Assembly: GCA_963741525.1 (NCBI GenBank)
Contig: CAVUIW010000020.1
Span: 1-64,000 of the forward strand
DNA: 64,000 nt
Origin: JANNSX01 sp963741525
GTDB lineage: Bacteria; Pseudomonadota; Alphaproteobacteria; Rhizobiales; Hyphomicrobiaceae
Reading direction: 5' to 3'
Program-made: the position numbers and the translations under genes
Part shown: positions 28,098 to 36,468 of the stretch, piece after piece
Layout of the letters: the number at the start of each line of letters is the position of its first letter
Position numbering within the stretch: the stretch's first letter is position 1
The notes under the pieces: generated by a model
Database searches by the model: none
Seen by the model: the letters and a program-made list of their open reading frames with translations, nothing else
What the model was told of the DNA's origin: nothing

Positions 28098-28515
28098 ATG
28101 GCATCGATATCGGAAACCGCCGAAAAGTTCTTCGTTGCCTGCGAGACCGGCAAGGGATGGGATGGCTGCAAAACCTATTGCAAGCCGGGCGCGACCTTCT
28201 CGGCCCAGTCGGAGCCGCTGGCCGACATCGCAAACGCTCGACAAGTATTGCGACTGGATGAAATGGCTGCTCGGGCCGCTGCCGGACGGCCACTATGATC
28301 TCAAGTCCTTCGCGGTCGACGAGAAGCGCCGGAATGTCTCGGCGTTCGCCACCTTCCACGGCACGCATACGGGTGAAGGCGGGCCCAAGCCGCCCACCCG
28401 CAAGAAAGTGGCGACGGACTACGTCTACGTCATGCAATTCGATGCCGACAAGATTAGCCATATGACGAAGATCTGGCATTCGGGCCTTGCCTTGAAGGCG
28501 CTCGGCTGGGGCTGA
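28098..28515 (+). CDS. NTF2/SnoaL-like protein (frameshifted)
   Basis: About 138 residues when the frame is corrected at an AAA run (28232-28234): MASISETAEKFFVACETGKGWDGCKTY...GATFSAQSEPLADIA, then TLDKYCDWMKWLLGPLPDGHYD...VSAFATFHGTHTGEGG...VYVMQFDADKISHMTKIW. The conical-barrel NTF2 fold hosts small isomerases, cyclases and dehydratases. No signal peptide, so it is probably cytosolic, unlike the two genes before it. Function unknown. Confidence 0.72.
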
Positions 28516-28597
28516 ACCCTTGTTTTGGCTTTGACCCGCCAACCGGCTGGCGTTCCCGACGGCGGCTGATTAGTCTCGGCCGGCTGGAGGCGGGAGC

Positions 28598-30341
28598 ATG
28601 GAACGGCGGCTGGCTGCTATACTCGTTGCCGATGTCGTGGGCTTCAGCCGCCTGATGGCGGCGGACGAGGCCGGGACGCTCGCGGCCTTGCGGCAGCGCC
28701 GAACAGGTGTGCTCGAGCCTGTGCTCAAGCAGCATCGAGGCCGCATCGTCAAGCTCATGGGCGATGGGGTGCTGGTGGAGTTTGCTAGCGCCGTGAATGC
28801 GGTCGCGGCGGCAATCGAATTGCAGAAACGGATGGCGGTCGCGAACGAGGGCGTGCCGGAGGATCGGCACGTCGTGCTCCGGGTCGGCATCAATCTCGGT
28901 GATGTCGTCGGCGCAGGCTCGGATGTCTACGGCGACGGCGTCAACATCGCGGCGCGTCTCGAGCCGCTCGCGGAACCGGGCGGGATTTGCGTCTCAGGAA
29001 AAATCTATCAGGAGGTGCTCGGCAAGACGGCAGCGCTATTCGAGGACATGGGGGAGCAGACGCTCAAGAATATCGCGGCGCTGGTGAGGGTGTATCGATT
29101 GCGGCAGGGCCATCAATCGGCCTCGCGACCATCCACTGCATCATCCCTAAGTCCCGTTCCGCCCAAGCGCGATACCACCAGGCCCTCCGTTGCCGTGCTG
29201 CCGTTCGACAATATGAGCGGTGATCCGGATCAGGAGTATTTCTCCGACGGCATCACCGAGGACATCATCACGGCGATTTCCCGATTCAGGTCATTGTTCG
29301 TGATCGCGCGGAATTCCTCCTTCGCATTCCGCGGCCAACCACTGACGATCCCCGAGATCGCCAAGCGGCTCGGCGTCGACTACGTGCTTGAGGGCAGCGT
29401 GCGGCGAGCAGGAAACCGCGTCCGCATCACCGCCCAGCTCATCGAGGCGGCGAGCGGCAACCATGTCTGGTCGGAGCGGTATGATCGGGGGCTCGACGAT
29501 ATCTTTGCGGTGCAGGAGGAGGTGGCGACGGTCATTGCGAGCACGCTCGTAAGGCACGTTGAAGGCGATGTCGCCGACCGAGTCGCGCGAAAGCATCCAG
29601 ACAACTTGGTGGCATACGACTATGCATTGCGTGGCCTCCAGGTCAATCAACGGCAAACACGGGCAGATAGCATCGACGCTCGGGCTATGATCGAGAAGGC
29701 GATCCAGCTAGACCCCAGTTACGCTGAGGCGCACGCCTACCTTGCGTTGTGCAATCTAGATCTTTGGGTCTACGACTTGGACGATGTCGGCGTTGAAGAC
29801 CGCAACTGGACTGGCCCAACATGGTGTACTGCTGGACAGCAACAGCGTCCGCTGCCACATGCAAGTCGGATATAGTCAACTGTTCAACCGGCAATTCCGA
29901 GAATCCGAGGTCCATCTAAGGCGCGCGTCTTCTCTCAATCCTAACGACGCGAATGCCACAATGCACTTGGGTCAGCTACTGGCATACACTGGGAGATATG
30001 TAGAAAGTATCTCTTGGTTTGCGAAGGGCCGAGAACTCAATCCATTTCCGCCCAAATGGTATGATGTGTTTGTGGGGATTGGGGCCTATATCGGTGAACA
30101 TTATCAAGAGACAGAGAAACTCCTATCTAACCCAACAGACTATGTTCTGGACCTGATGTATTTGGCCGCCGCCCTCGGCCAGCTCGGCCGCATCGCCGAG
30201 GCCCGCGCAATCCTCGACCAATGCGCGCGCTTGAAGCCCGACATCCCGATCATCAAGTTCGCAGAAGCCGAGCCCTACCAAAATCCGGCCGACACCGAGC
30301 ATCTGATCGACGGGCTGAGGAAGGCGGGGTTGGGGGTTTGA
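28598..30341 (+). CDS. Class III adenylate/guanylate cyclase with TolB-like and TPR domains (frameshifted)
   Basis: Cyclase catalytic domain (about 1-170: LAAILVADVVGFSRLM with the metal-binding Asp, KLMGDGVLVEF with the second Asp), a linker, a TolB-N-like segment (VAVLPFDNMSGDPDQEYFSDGITEDI), and C-terminal TPRs. The frame changes near 29790. From about 29800 to 30160 the base composition drops sharply and codon use changes, then returns to high GC for the last TPRs, suggesting a recombined segment. This architecture is strongly expanded in Bradyrhizobium-like genomes. Product probably cAMP. Confidence 0.8.
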
Positions 30342-30382
30342 CAGCACCACCAAGCCCGTCATGCCCGCGAAGGCGGTGCACG

Positions 30383-30473
30383 TCGTAGGGGCGACCGGCG
30401 GTCGCCCGGCCATCCACGTGTGCAGCAATCGCGGTTGTCGTGAAGAGCGGGCGACCGCCGGTCGCCCCTACGA
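30383..30473. repeat. Perfect 26-bp inverted repeat with 39-nt spacer
   Basis: Arms at 30383-30408 and 30448-30473, each containing GTAGGGGCGACCGGCGGTCG, are perfect complements. The arm itself contains CGACCGGCGGTCG, so it can also fold locally. It lies between the convergent cyclase and pheS genes, at the place where pheT would be expected. No U-run follows. Confidence 0.85.
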
Positions 30474-30500
30474 TCTGCGTCGTTTCGCGCACTTCGCGCC

Positions 30501-31586
30501 CTACCCCGAAAGCCCACCCGCCAGCGTCGGCACGTCGAGCGGCACGAAGCCGTAGTGTTTCAGCCAGCGCAAATCCGCCGAGAACATCGCGCGCAGGTCC
30601 GGGATGCCGTATTTCAGCATGGCGATGCGGTCGAGGCCCATGCCGAAAGCGAAGCCCTGGTAGCGCTCGGGGTCGAGGCCGCAATTGCGGATGACGTTCG
30701 GGTGCACCATGCCGGAGCCCAGAATCTCCAGCCACTTGCCCGGCTTGCCGATGGCTTCCGCCCCGACGTCGACCTCCATCGAAGGCTCCGTGAAGGGGAA
30801 GTGGGAGGCGCGGAAGCGCATCTTCACCTCATCCACCTCGAAGAAAGCCTTGGCGAACTCGGCGAGCGTCCATTTGAGGTGACCCATATGGGTCGCCTCG
30901 TCGATGACGAGGCCCTCGATCTGGTGGAACATCGGCGTGTGCGTCTGGTCGCTATCCATGCGATAGACGCGGCCCGGCGCGATGATGCGGATCGGCGGCT
31001 TCTGGGCGAGCATGGCGCGGATCTGCACCGGGCTCGTATGCGTGCGTAGCACCAGCGGCGCCTCGTTCGAGCCGGGCGGCGATTTCAGATAGAACGTGTC
31101 GTGCTCCTGGCGCGCCGGATGCTCCGGGGGGATGTTGAGCTTGGTGAAATTGTAGTCGTCGGTCTCGATGTCCGGACCTTCGGCGACCGAGAAGCCCATG
31201 TCGGCGAAGATCTCCGACACCTCGTCGAAGACCTGCGAGACGGGATGGATGCGGCCATCGGCGAGTGGGCCTGGCATCACGGGCAGCGTGATGTCGGCGC
31301 GCTCGGATTTGAGGCGGGCTTCGAGGGCTGCTTCCGTCAATGCGGATTTGCGCCCATCGAGCGCATCCGTCACGCGATCGCGCAGAGCGTTGACCGCTTG
31401 GCCGAAATTCTTGCGTTCCTCGGGTGCCAACTTGCCGAGCGTCGCCATCAGCTCGGAGATGCGGCCCTTTTTGCCGAGCGCGCCCACGCGCACGTCGTCA
31501 AGCGATTTCAAGTCGGCGGCAGCCTTCGCCGCGCCGACGAGCTCGGCCTCGAGGGACTTGAGATCGGGTGAGGGGCGATCGTTCAT
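30501..31586 (-). CDS. pheS: Phenylalanyl-tRNA synthetase alpha subunit
   Basis: 361 residues. N-terminal coiled-coil (1-90), then class II catalytic core: motif 1 region HPVSQVFDEVSEIFADMGF, motif 2 RVYRMDSDQTHTPMFHQIEGLV, and motif 3 GFAFGMGLDRIAML. It charges tRNA-Phe as an alpha2beta2 enzyme with PheT. The ATG at 31586 gives the standard length; the in-frame extension to 31661 is leader. No pheT gene follows. Confidence 0.95.
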   Translation of the reverse strand: MNDRPSPDLKSLEAELVGAAKAAADLKSLDDVRVGALGKKGRISELMATLGKLAPEERKNFGQAVNALRDRVTDALDGRKSALTEAALEARLKSERADITLPVMPGPLADGRIHPVSQVFDEVSEIFADMGFSVAEGPDIETDDYNFTKLNIPPEHPARQEHDTFYLKSPPGSNEAPLVLRTHTSPVQIRAMLAQKPPIRIIAPGRVYRMDSDQTHTPMFHQIEGLVIDEATHMGHLKWTLAEFAKAFFEVDEVKMRFRASHFPFTEPSMEVDVGAEAIGKPGKWLEILGSGMVHPNVIRNCGLDPERYQGFAFGMGLDRIAMLKYGIPDLRAMFSADLRWLKHYGFVPLDVPTLAGGLSG

Positions 31587-31650
31587 CGGCGTCTGAAATT
31601 CCGGGGCGGCGGGTGTCGTAGGCTGGCGCCGAGGGCCGCGACACGGACCC

Positions 31651-31724
31651 AAGCCCAGCACGGCGGAGCACGGAGCATGAAGTGCTGGGCTTTCCTCGGA
31701 TCAATTCCGGGATCAGCCCAGCAT
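31651..31724 (-). promoter_or_regulatory. Possible alternative-hairpin leader between rplT and pheS
   Basis: On the transcript (minus strand) three complementary segments occur in order: ATGCTGGGCT (31724-31715), AAGCCCAGCAC (31692-31682) and GTGCTGGGCTT (31661-31651). The middle one can pair with either flank, giving two mutually exclusive stems of 10-11 bp, the second ending 65 bases before the pheS ATG. This layout resembles an attenuator or a translational switch. There is no run of Phe codons. Confidence 0.5.
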
Positions 31725-31741
31725 ACAATTTTCCTCTTGCC

Positions 31742-32101
31742 TCAGGCCGCGACCGCGGCCTTCGCCCGCTCGACGAGCGCCTTGAAGCCTTCTGAATCCT
31801 TGACGGCGAGATCGGCCAGAACCTTCCGGTCGACCTCGATGCCGGCCTTGGTGAGGCCGTCGATAAATCGCCCGTAGGTGAGGCCCAGCTCACGCGTCGC
31901 CGCGTTGATGCGCTGGATCCAGAGCGCCCGGAATGTGCGCTTCTTGTTGCGCCGATCGCGATAGGCGTACTGGCCGGCCTTCTCGACCGACTGGCGTGCC
32001 GTCTTGATCGCGTTCTTGCGGCGGCCGAAGTGACCCTTGGCCTGCTTCAGAACCTTCTTGTGCTTGGCGTGGGCCGTGACGCCCCGTTTTACGCGTGCCA
32101 T
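31742..32101 (-). CDS. rplT: 50S ribosomal protein L20
   Basis: 119 residues: MARVKRGVTAHAKHKKVLKQAKGHFGRRKNAIKTA and FRALWIQRINAATRELGLTYGRFI are standard bL20. It nucleates early 50S assembly and in many bacteria represses the rpmI-rplT message. 14 bp downstream of rpmI. Confidence 0.97.
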   Translation of the reverse strand: MARVKRGVTAHAKHKKVLKQAKGHFGRRKNAIKTARQSVEKAGQYAYRDRRNKKRTFRALWIQRINAATRELGLTYGRFIDGLTKAGIEVDRKVLADLAVKDSEGFKALVERAKAAVAA

Positions 32102-32115
32102 GTGTCAGCCCTCCC

Positions 32116-32361
32116 TCAACTCTCGGTGCTTTCGGCGACCCGAACGGCGCGGCGCCGGGCCCTCCGGGCGTTGGGCATCCACTGCTTCACGCGCTTCGTA
32201 TCGGGATCCGATAGCACCATGGTGCCGCGCGCCTTGCGAATGAACTTCGCCGACCGCTTGACCATGCCGTGCCGCTTGCCGCGGGCCTGGGCCTTCACCT
32301 TGCCGGTGCCGGTCACCTTGAAGCGCTTTTTCACGCTCGACTTCGTCTTCAGCTTGGGCAT
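32116..32361 (-). CDS. rpmI: 50S ribosomal protein L35
   Basis: 81 residues; MPKLKTKSSVKKRFKVTGTGKVK is the standard bL35 start. The C-terminus has about 15 extra residues (RRARRRAVRVAESTES) beyond the usual 65-66. No infC lies upstream. Confidence 0.95.
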   Translation of the reverse strand: MPKLKTKSSVKKRFKVTGTGKVKAQARGKRHGMVKRSAKFIRKARGTMVLSDPDTKRVKQWMPNARRARRRAVRVAESTES

Positions 32362-32413
32362 TTCGCATCAGTCTCCTTGTTGTTGGGCCGAAGACGGCTA
32401 AGCCACCCGATTT

Positions 32414-32438
32414 CTCTAGCGCTTTCAAAGCGTTAGAG
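32414..32438 (-). promoter_or_regulatory. Hairpin in rpmI leader
   Basis: CTCTAGCGCTTT-C-AAAGCGTTAGAG, one G-T wobble, 53 bases upstream of the rpmI ATG. It could contribute to an L20-type autoregulatory leader; no resemblance to known L20 sites was verified. The rest of the interval to 32642 holds clustered short GGCAGTA-like direct and inverted repeats and no gene. Confidence 0.35.
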
Positions 32439-32642
32439 AGGAGGGCGGCAGCCCGGCCGAATGTTGCCTGAGCAATCGAAAACCGCCACGGCATGCCCCG
32501 CCGGGCGGTTTGTGGGGGGTGTTGTACAGCGAGCGGGGCGAAGGCGCAACAGGGGAGAAGGAGGCCGTAAGGCAGTAGGAAGGTGCTGCACAAACCTGCG
32601 GACCACTTACTGCCTACTGCCTCACTGCCTTACTGCCTGCCT

Positions 32643-34079
32643 TCACACTTCCGGCCGCGTCGCCCCATCCCGGAACCAGCCGCCGACAGCCTGCTCGTAG
32701 GCGGAGGCCGCCTGGAACACTTTCTCGTCCTCGAAGGTCGGGCCGACGATCTGAATGCCGGTCGGCATGCCGGATTTCACGTGGCCCGAGGGAACCGAGA
32801 GTACCGGGCAACGGCTCATGGTGTTGAAGCAGGTGGTCATGGCCCAGCCGAGGGCGGGATGCACCTTCTTGCCATTGACGCGGACCGGCGGGCTCTTCTC
32901 ATAGTCGAGATCGGCCAGGACATCGGGCATGGCGACCGTCGGGCAGATGATCACGTCATACTTTTCGAGCGCCGGGCCGAGGGTCGAATACATGCGCCCG
33001 GCCGTCACAAGTGAATCGAGAAAATCGAGCGTCGACAACTCCTCGCACTGGTCCGCGAACCAGAGCGCATAGCCGTTCATGATCTTGCGATGCTGCTTCG
33101 CCTGTTGGGCCATCAGCGCGCCGAACAGGTGCGCGAGGTATTTGAGCCCCGCATCGAAGCAGGCCTCGTCCCACTTGAGATCGACCTCCTCCACCTTCGC
33201 GCCGAGCGACTTGAATACTTTGAGCGCCTCGCGCGTATTGGCCTCGACCTGTTTGTCGACCTCGAACATGCCGAGATCGATCGAGTACCCGATCCGCCAA
33301 CCCTTGATGTCCTTGAACTTGGCCGGCAACGTGAGCTTCGGCTTGACGGTGGCGATGTCGCGGGGATGCGGGCCGGACATGACATTCTGCAAGAGCGCGC
33401 AGTCGGCGACGGTGCGGGCCATCGGTCCGGTGTGGTTGTAGAAGTCGAACGAGAACGGCGGGTCATCGGGATTGCGGCCGTAGGGCGGCTTGAAACCGAC
33501 GAGGCCGCATTGGCTGGCCGGAATGCGGATCGAGCCGCCGATGTCGGAGCCGGTCGCCAATGTCGTCGAGCCGGCGGCGAGCGAGGCACCGGAGCCGCCC
33601 GACGAGCCCCCCGGCGTGAACTCCGGGTTCCACGGATTGCGCGTGACGCCCCACATCTGCGAATAGGTCATGCCGGCGCAGGAGAATTCGGGCGTCGCGG
33701 TGCGGGCATGGAAGATGATGCCGGCATCGAGCAGGCGCTCGTTGGTGGGCGAGGTCGTTTCGGGCACGAAGTCCTTGAGGATGAAGGAGGCGTTCGAGGT
33801 CGGATAGCCCTTGATGTAACTCTCGTCCTTGATGGCAACCGGGAGGCCGTCGAGCGGGCCCTTGGTATTGCCCTTGGCGTAGCGCGCCTCGGCCTGCTTC
33901 GCCTTCTTCAAGGCCTCGTCATAGTATTTGAACGTGAAGGCGTTGATCGTGGGCTCGACCGCCTCGGCGCGGGCGATGACGGCCTTCATCAGCTCGACCG
34001 GCGAGAGCTTTTTCGACTTGAAGCGCTTCAGCGCCTCGGTGGCCGGCATGTAGCAGAGATCGAGGTCGGCGGTGGACAT
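32643..34079 (-). CDS. Amidase-signature-family hydrolase
   Basis: 478 residues. The Ser-cisSer-Lys triad is visible: catalytic Lys in LPVAIKDES, the amidase signature GGSSGGSGASLAAG with the cis-Ser, and the nucleophile in GSDIGGSIRIPAS. It hydrolyses C-N amide bonds; NylA (6-aminohexanoate cyclic-dimer hydrolase) is one member of similar size. The ATG at 34079 has AGGA 8 bases upstream, better than the ATG at 34088. It ends an eight-gene minus-strand run with an ABC importer and a beta-lactamase-fold hydrolase, suggesting that imported amides are its substrate. Confidence 0.88.
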   Translation of the reverse strand: MSTADLDLCYMPATEALKRFKSKKLSPVELMKAVIARAEAVEPTINAFTFKYYDEALKKAKQAEARYAKGNTKGPLDGLPVAIKDESYIKGYPTSNASFILKDFVPETTSPTNERLLDAGIIFHARTATPEFSCAGMTYSQMWGVTRNPWNPEFTPGGSSGGSGASLAAGSTTLATGSDIGGSIRIPASQCGLVGFKPPYGRNPDDPPFSFDFYNHTGPMARTVADCALLQNVMSGPHPRDIATVKPKLTLPAKFKDIKGWRIGYSIDLGMFEVDKQVEANTREALKVFKSLGAKVEEVDLKWDEACFDAGLKYLAHLFGALMAQQAKQHRKIMNGYALWFADQCEELSTLDFLDSLVTAGRMYSTLGPALEKYDVIICPTVAMPDVLADLDYEKSPPVRVNGKKVHPALGWAMTTCFNTMSRCPVLSVPSGHVKSGMPTGIQIVGPTFEDEKVFQAASAYEQAVGGWFRDGATRPEV

Positions 34080-34109
34080 GATACGCATCCTGGAGGTTGG
34101 CGGGATCGT

Positions 34110-35333
34110 TCAGCGGAGCGCCTCGACGATGGCGCCGATGGCGCGGCGCGTGTCGAGACCGTAGGTGAGATTGAGGAAATCCGGATAGCTCGAGAGCTTG
34201 ACGGCGACGAGGTCGTGCTCGGGCGCGATGAAGATGAGCTGGCCGAACACGCCGCGGCACATCACCGTCTCGCGGTCGCGATCCTCGATCCAGAACTGGT
34301 TGCGGTAGCAGCCGTTCGGCAGCGACAGGCGCAGGTAGTCGTTGGCGAGGCCGTGGGCGCCGCGACGGATATCGGCGACCCAAGCGGGCGGCACGATCTG
34401 CCGGCCATTGAGCCGCCCGCCGTTCAAGATGACGAGACCGAAGCGGGCATAGTCGCGCAGCGTCGCGTTGAGGCCGCCGCTCGCCAGCGCATAGCCTGCG
34501 GGATCGAGCGTGAAATTCGCGCTCTCGTCCGCACCCATCGGCTGCCAGAGATGTTCGCTCACCAGAGCAGGCAGGCGCTTGCCCGAGACGCGTTCCATGC
34601 AGAAGGCGAGTACGTCGGTTTCGATGGAGCGATAGAGGAAGCGGCTGCCGTGCTCGGCCTCGAGGGTCGTGAGGCCCATGATCTGTTCGAATATGTGCGC
34701 GGGCCATTTGAAGGCCGGGTCGGATCCTGGCGGCACCGGCTTCCAACCGCTCGCGACATCGGTCTGGCCGACATCGGAATAGCGGTCGGTGTACTCCTCG
34801 CTGTAGCGGACCCCGCTCGTCATATCGAGGACGTGCTGGAGAGTCGCGCCGGCATAGGCGGTTTGCCCAAGCTCGGGTATGTACTGCGTAAGCGGAGCTT
34901 TTGGATCGAGAAGCCCCTGGCCGATAAGTACGCCCGCAACTGTCGCCGTCACCGATTTCGACATCGATTGCGAAAGATGCAGCGTCCTCGGCGTCATGCC
35001 GTTGAAATAGTGCTCGATGACGATCTTGCCGGCATGCACGACGAAAAAGCCGTCGGTGTAGGTCTCCTCGAGGAGCTCGTCGACGGTCTGCGTCGCGCCA
35101 TCGGTGCGCGTGAAATTGATGCCGCCCAAATCCTTAGGCGCCTCGGCGAGCGGGGAAGCTGGCCCAGCGCCACGCCAGACCTCGGCCGTCGGCAGGATCT
35201 CGCGGATGTGCTGGAAGGTCCAGCGGTTCCAAGGCGGCCGGTCCCAGTCGAGACGCGGCACGATCAAGCGAGGAGGCGCGCCCTGCATGATCGCTGGGCG
35301 CGCCTCTGTGTTTCGGTAGGACTGTCCGGTCAC
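34110..35333 (-). CDS. Beta-lactamase-fold serine hydrolase (6-aminohexanoate-dimer-hydrolase-like)
   Basis: 407 residues. The SxxK nucleophile motif is in LSQSMSKSVTATVAG, the second motif is YRS (RFLYRSIETDVLAF), and the third is GVFGQLIFI near the C-terminus. No signal peptide is evident, so a cytosolic hydrolase, unlike secreted beta-lactamases. NylB-type 6-aminohexanoate oligomer hydrolases share this layout (class C fold, SxxK, Tyr). An in-frame ATG at 35288 is an alternative start. It begins 5 bases after the binding-protein gene and precedes the amidase. Confidence 0.82.
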   Translation of the reverse strand: MTGQSYRNTEARPAIMQGAPPRLIVPRLDWDRPPWNRWTFQHIREILPTAEVWRGAGPASPLAEAPKDLGGINFTRTDGATQTVDELLEETYTDGFFVVHAGKIVIEHYFNGMTPRTLHLSQSMSKSVTATVAGVLIGQGLLDPKAPLTQYIPELGQTAYAGATLQHVLDMTSGVRYSEEYTDRYSDVGQTDVASGWKPVPPGSDPAFKWPAHIFEQIMGLTTLEAEHGSRFLYRSIETDVLAFCMERVSGKRLPALVSEHLWQPMGADESANFTLDPAGYALASGGLNATLRDYARFGLVILNGGRLNGRQIVPPAWVADIRRGAHGLANDYLRLSLPNGCYRNQFWIEDRDRETVMCRGVFGQLIFIAPEHDLVAVKLSSYPDFLNLTYGLDTRRAIGAIVEALR

Positions 35334-35337
35334 GGGC

Positions 35338-36375
35338 TTACTTCAAGAGTTCGGTCCAAATCTTCGTGTAAAGCTCCGTCACCTCGGGTTTGCAGACGGT
35401 GATGAACCGGCCTTTGTCGGCAAGATCGGCCGGGATGTTGACCGCGCGCGCCGACAGCATGGCGGCCGGCATGAACTTGTCGCTGCCCTTGACGCCGTTG
35501 GCATAGCCCGCGAACTCGGACAGTTTCGCCGCGTTCTCGGGATCCATGACGAAGTTCTGGAACAGTTTCGCGTTCTCGACGTTCTTGGCATCCTTCAGCA
35601 CGCCGACCGAGTCCATCCAGACGACGAAGCCTTCCTTCGGATAGCCCCAGCTGATGTCCTTGTTCTGCAGGCTGGCGCGGTAGCTCGAGCCGTTCCAGTC
35701 GGCGCCGGCGGCCAGATCGCCCTTCACCAGCTTCTCGATGGTCGAATAATCCATCGACAGCCACTTCGGTTTGGCCTCGATCAGCTTGTCGCGGACCTTC
35801 TTGAGGATCTCCTTGTCGTCGGTGCAATACTCGCCACCCATGTACATGATGGTGAGCGCCATGACGTCACCCATCTCGGGAACGACGTTCAGCTTGCCGA
35901 CGAGCTCGGCTGGCGGGTCGAGAAAAATGGCCGACGTGTCGATGTCACCCTTGTAGACCGCCGTGTTGACGGCGACACCGGTCGTGCCCCACTGCCACGG
36001 CACCGTGTAGTGCCGGCCCTTGTCCCAAGGAACATCCGCCCAACGGTCCTCGACGTTCTTGAAGTTCTCCATCTGGTCGGGCCGCGTCTCGAGCAGGAGA
36101 CCCTCCTCGATCCAGATCGGCACGTAGTTGGCGGAGGGCACGACGATGTCGAAGCCGTGGCCGCCGGCGCGGATTTTCGCCAGCGCCGTGTCGTTCGAGT
36201 CGTAGTCGGTGACAGTCACTTTGATGTTGTATTGCGCCTCGAACTTCTTGATCGCATCGGGGCTCGTGTAGTTGCCCCAGTTGTAGATCTGCAGCTCGCC
36301 GTCGGCGAAAGCCGCGCCGGCCCCCAAGGTCAGTGCTGTGACCGTAGCGGCGGTTATGAGAAGTCTTTTCATCAC
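35338..36375 (-). CDS. ABC transporter periplasmic binding protein, polyamine type (third of three tandem paralogues)
   Basis: 345 residues, signal peptide to about residue 24 (GAGAAFA). Mature start DGELQIYNWGNYTSPDAIKKF; signature stretches VTVTDYDSNDTALAK and GGHGFDIVVPSANY are shared almost unchanged with the next two genes. It belongs to the PotD/PotF type 2 binding-fold group. Internal differences are concentrated in the ligand-lining half (about 190-330), consistent with different ligands. Confidence 0.88.
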   Translation of the reverse strand: MMKRLLITAATVTALTLGAGAAFADGELQIYNWGNYTSPDAIKKFEAQYNIKVTVTDYDSNDTALAKIRAGGHGFDIVVPSANYVPIWIEEGLLLETRPDQMENFKNVEDRWADVPWDKGRHYTVPWQWGTTGVAVNTAVYKGDIDTSAIFLDPPAELVGKLNVVPEMGDVMALTIMYMGGEYCTDDKEILKKVRDKLIEAKPKWLSMDYSTIEKLVKGDLAAGADWNGSSYRASLQNKDISWGYPKEGFVVWMDSVGVLKDAKNVENAKLFQNFVMDPENAAKLSEFAGYANGVKGSDKFMPAAMLSARAVNIPADLADKGRFITVCKPEVTELYTKIWTELLK

Positions 36376-36468
36376 GTTCCTCCCGAGTTTGATCTTCGAT
36401 TTCAGGTCGCGAGTGGCGAATTCCTGTCTATGGATCGCCGCTCGCCCTGTTACGATTGCGCGATTGCG

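Noticed and set aside
30501..31661. Longer pheS start at 31661
   Set aside because: The 25 extra residues overlap the leader hairpin region and exceed the usual PheS length.
33090..35402. 770-residue open frame on the plus strand
   Set aside because: It is antisense to the amidase and the serine hydrolase, both with clear active-site motifs; its Arg/Glu/Asp/Gly-rich composition is typical of GC-rich shadow frames.
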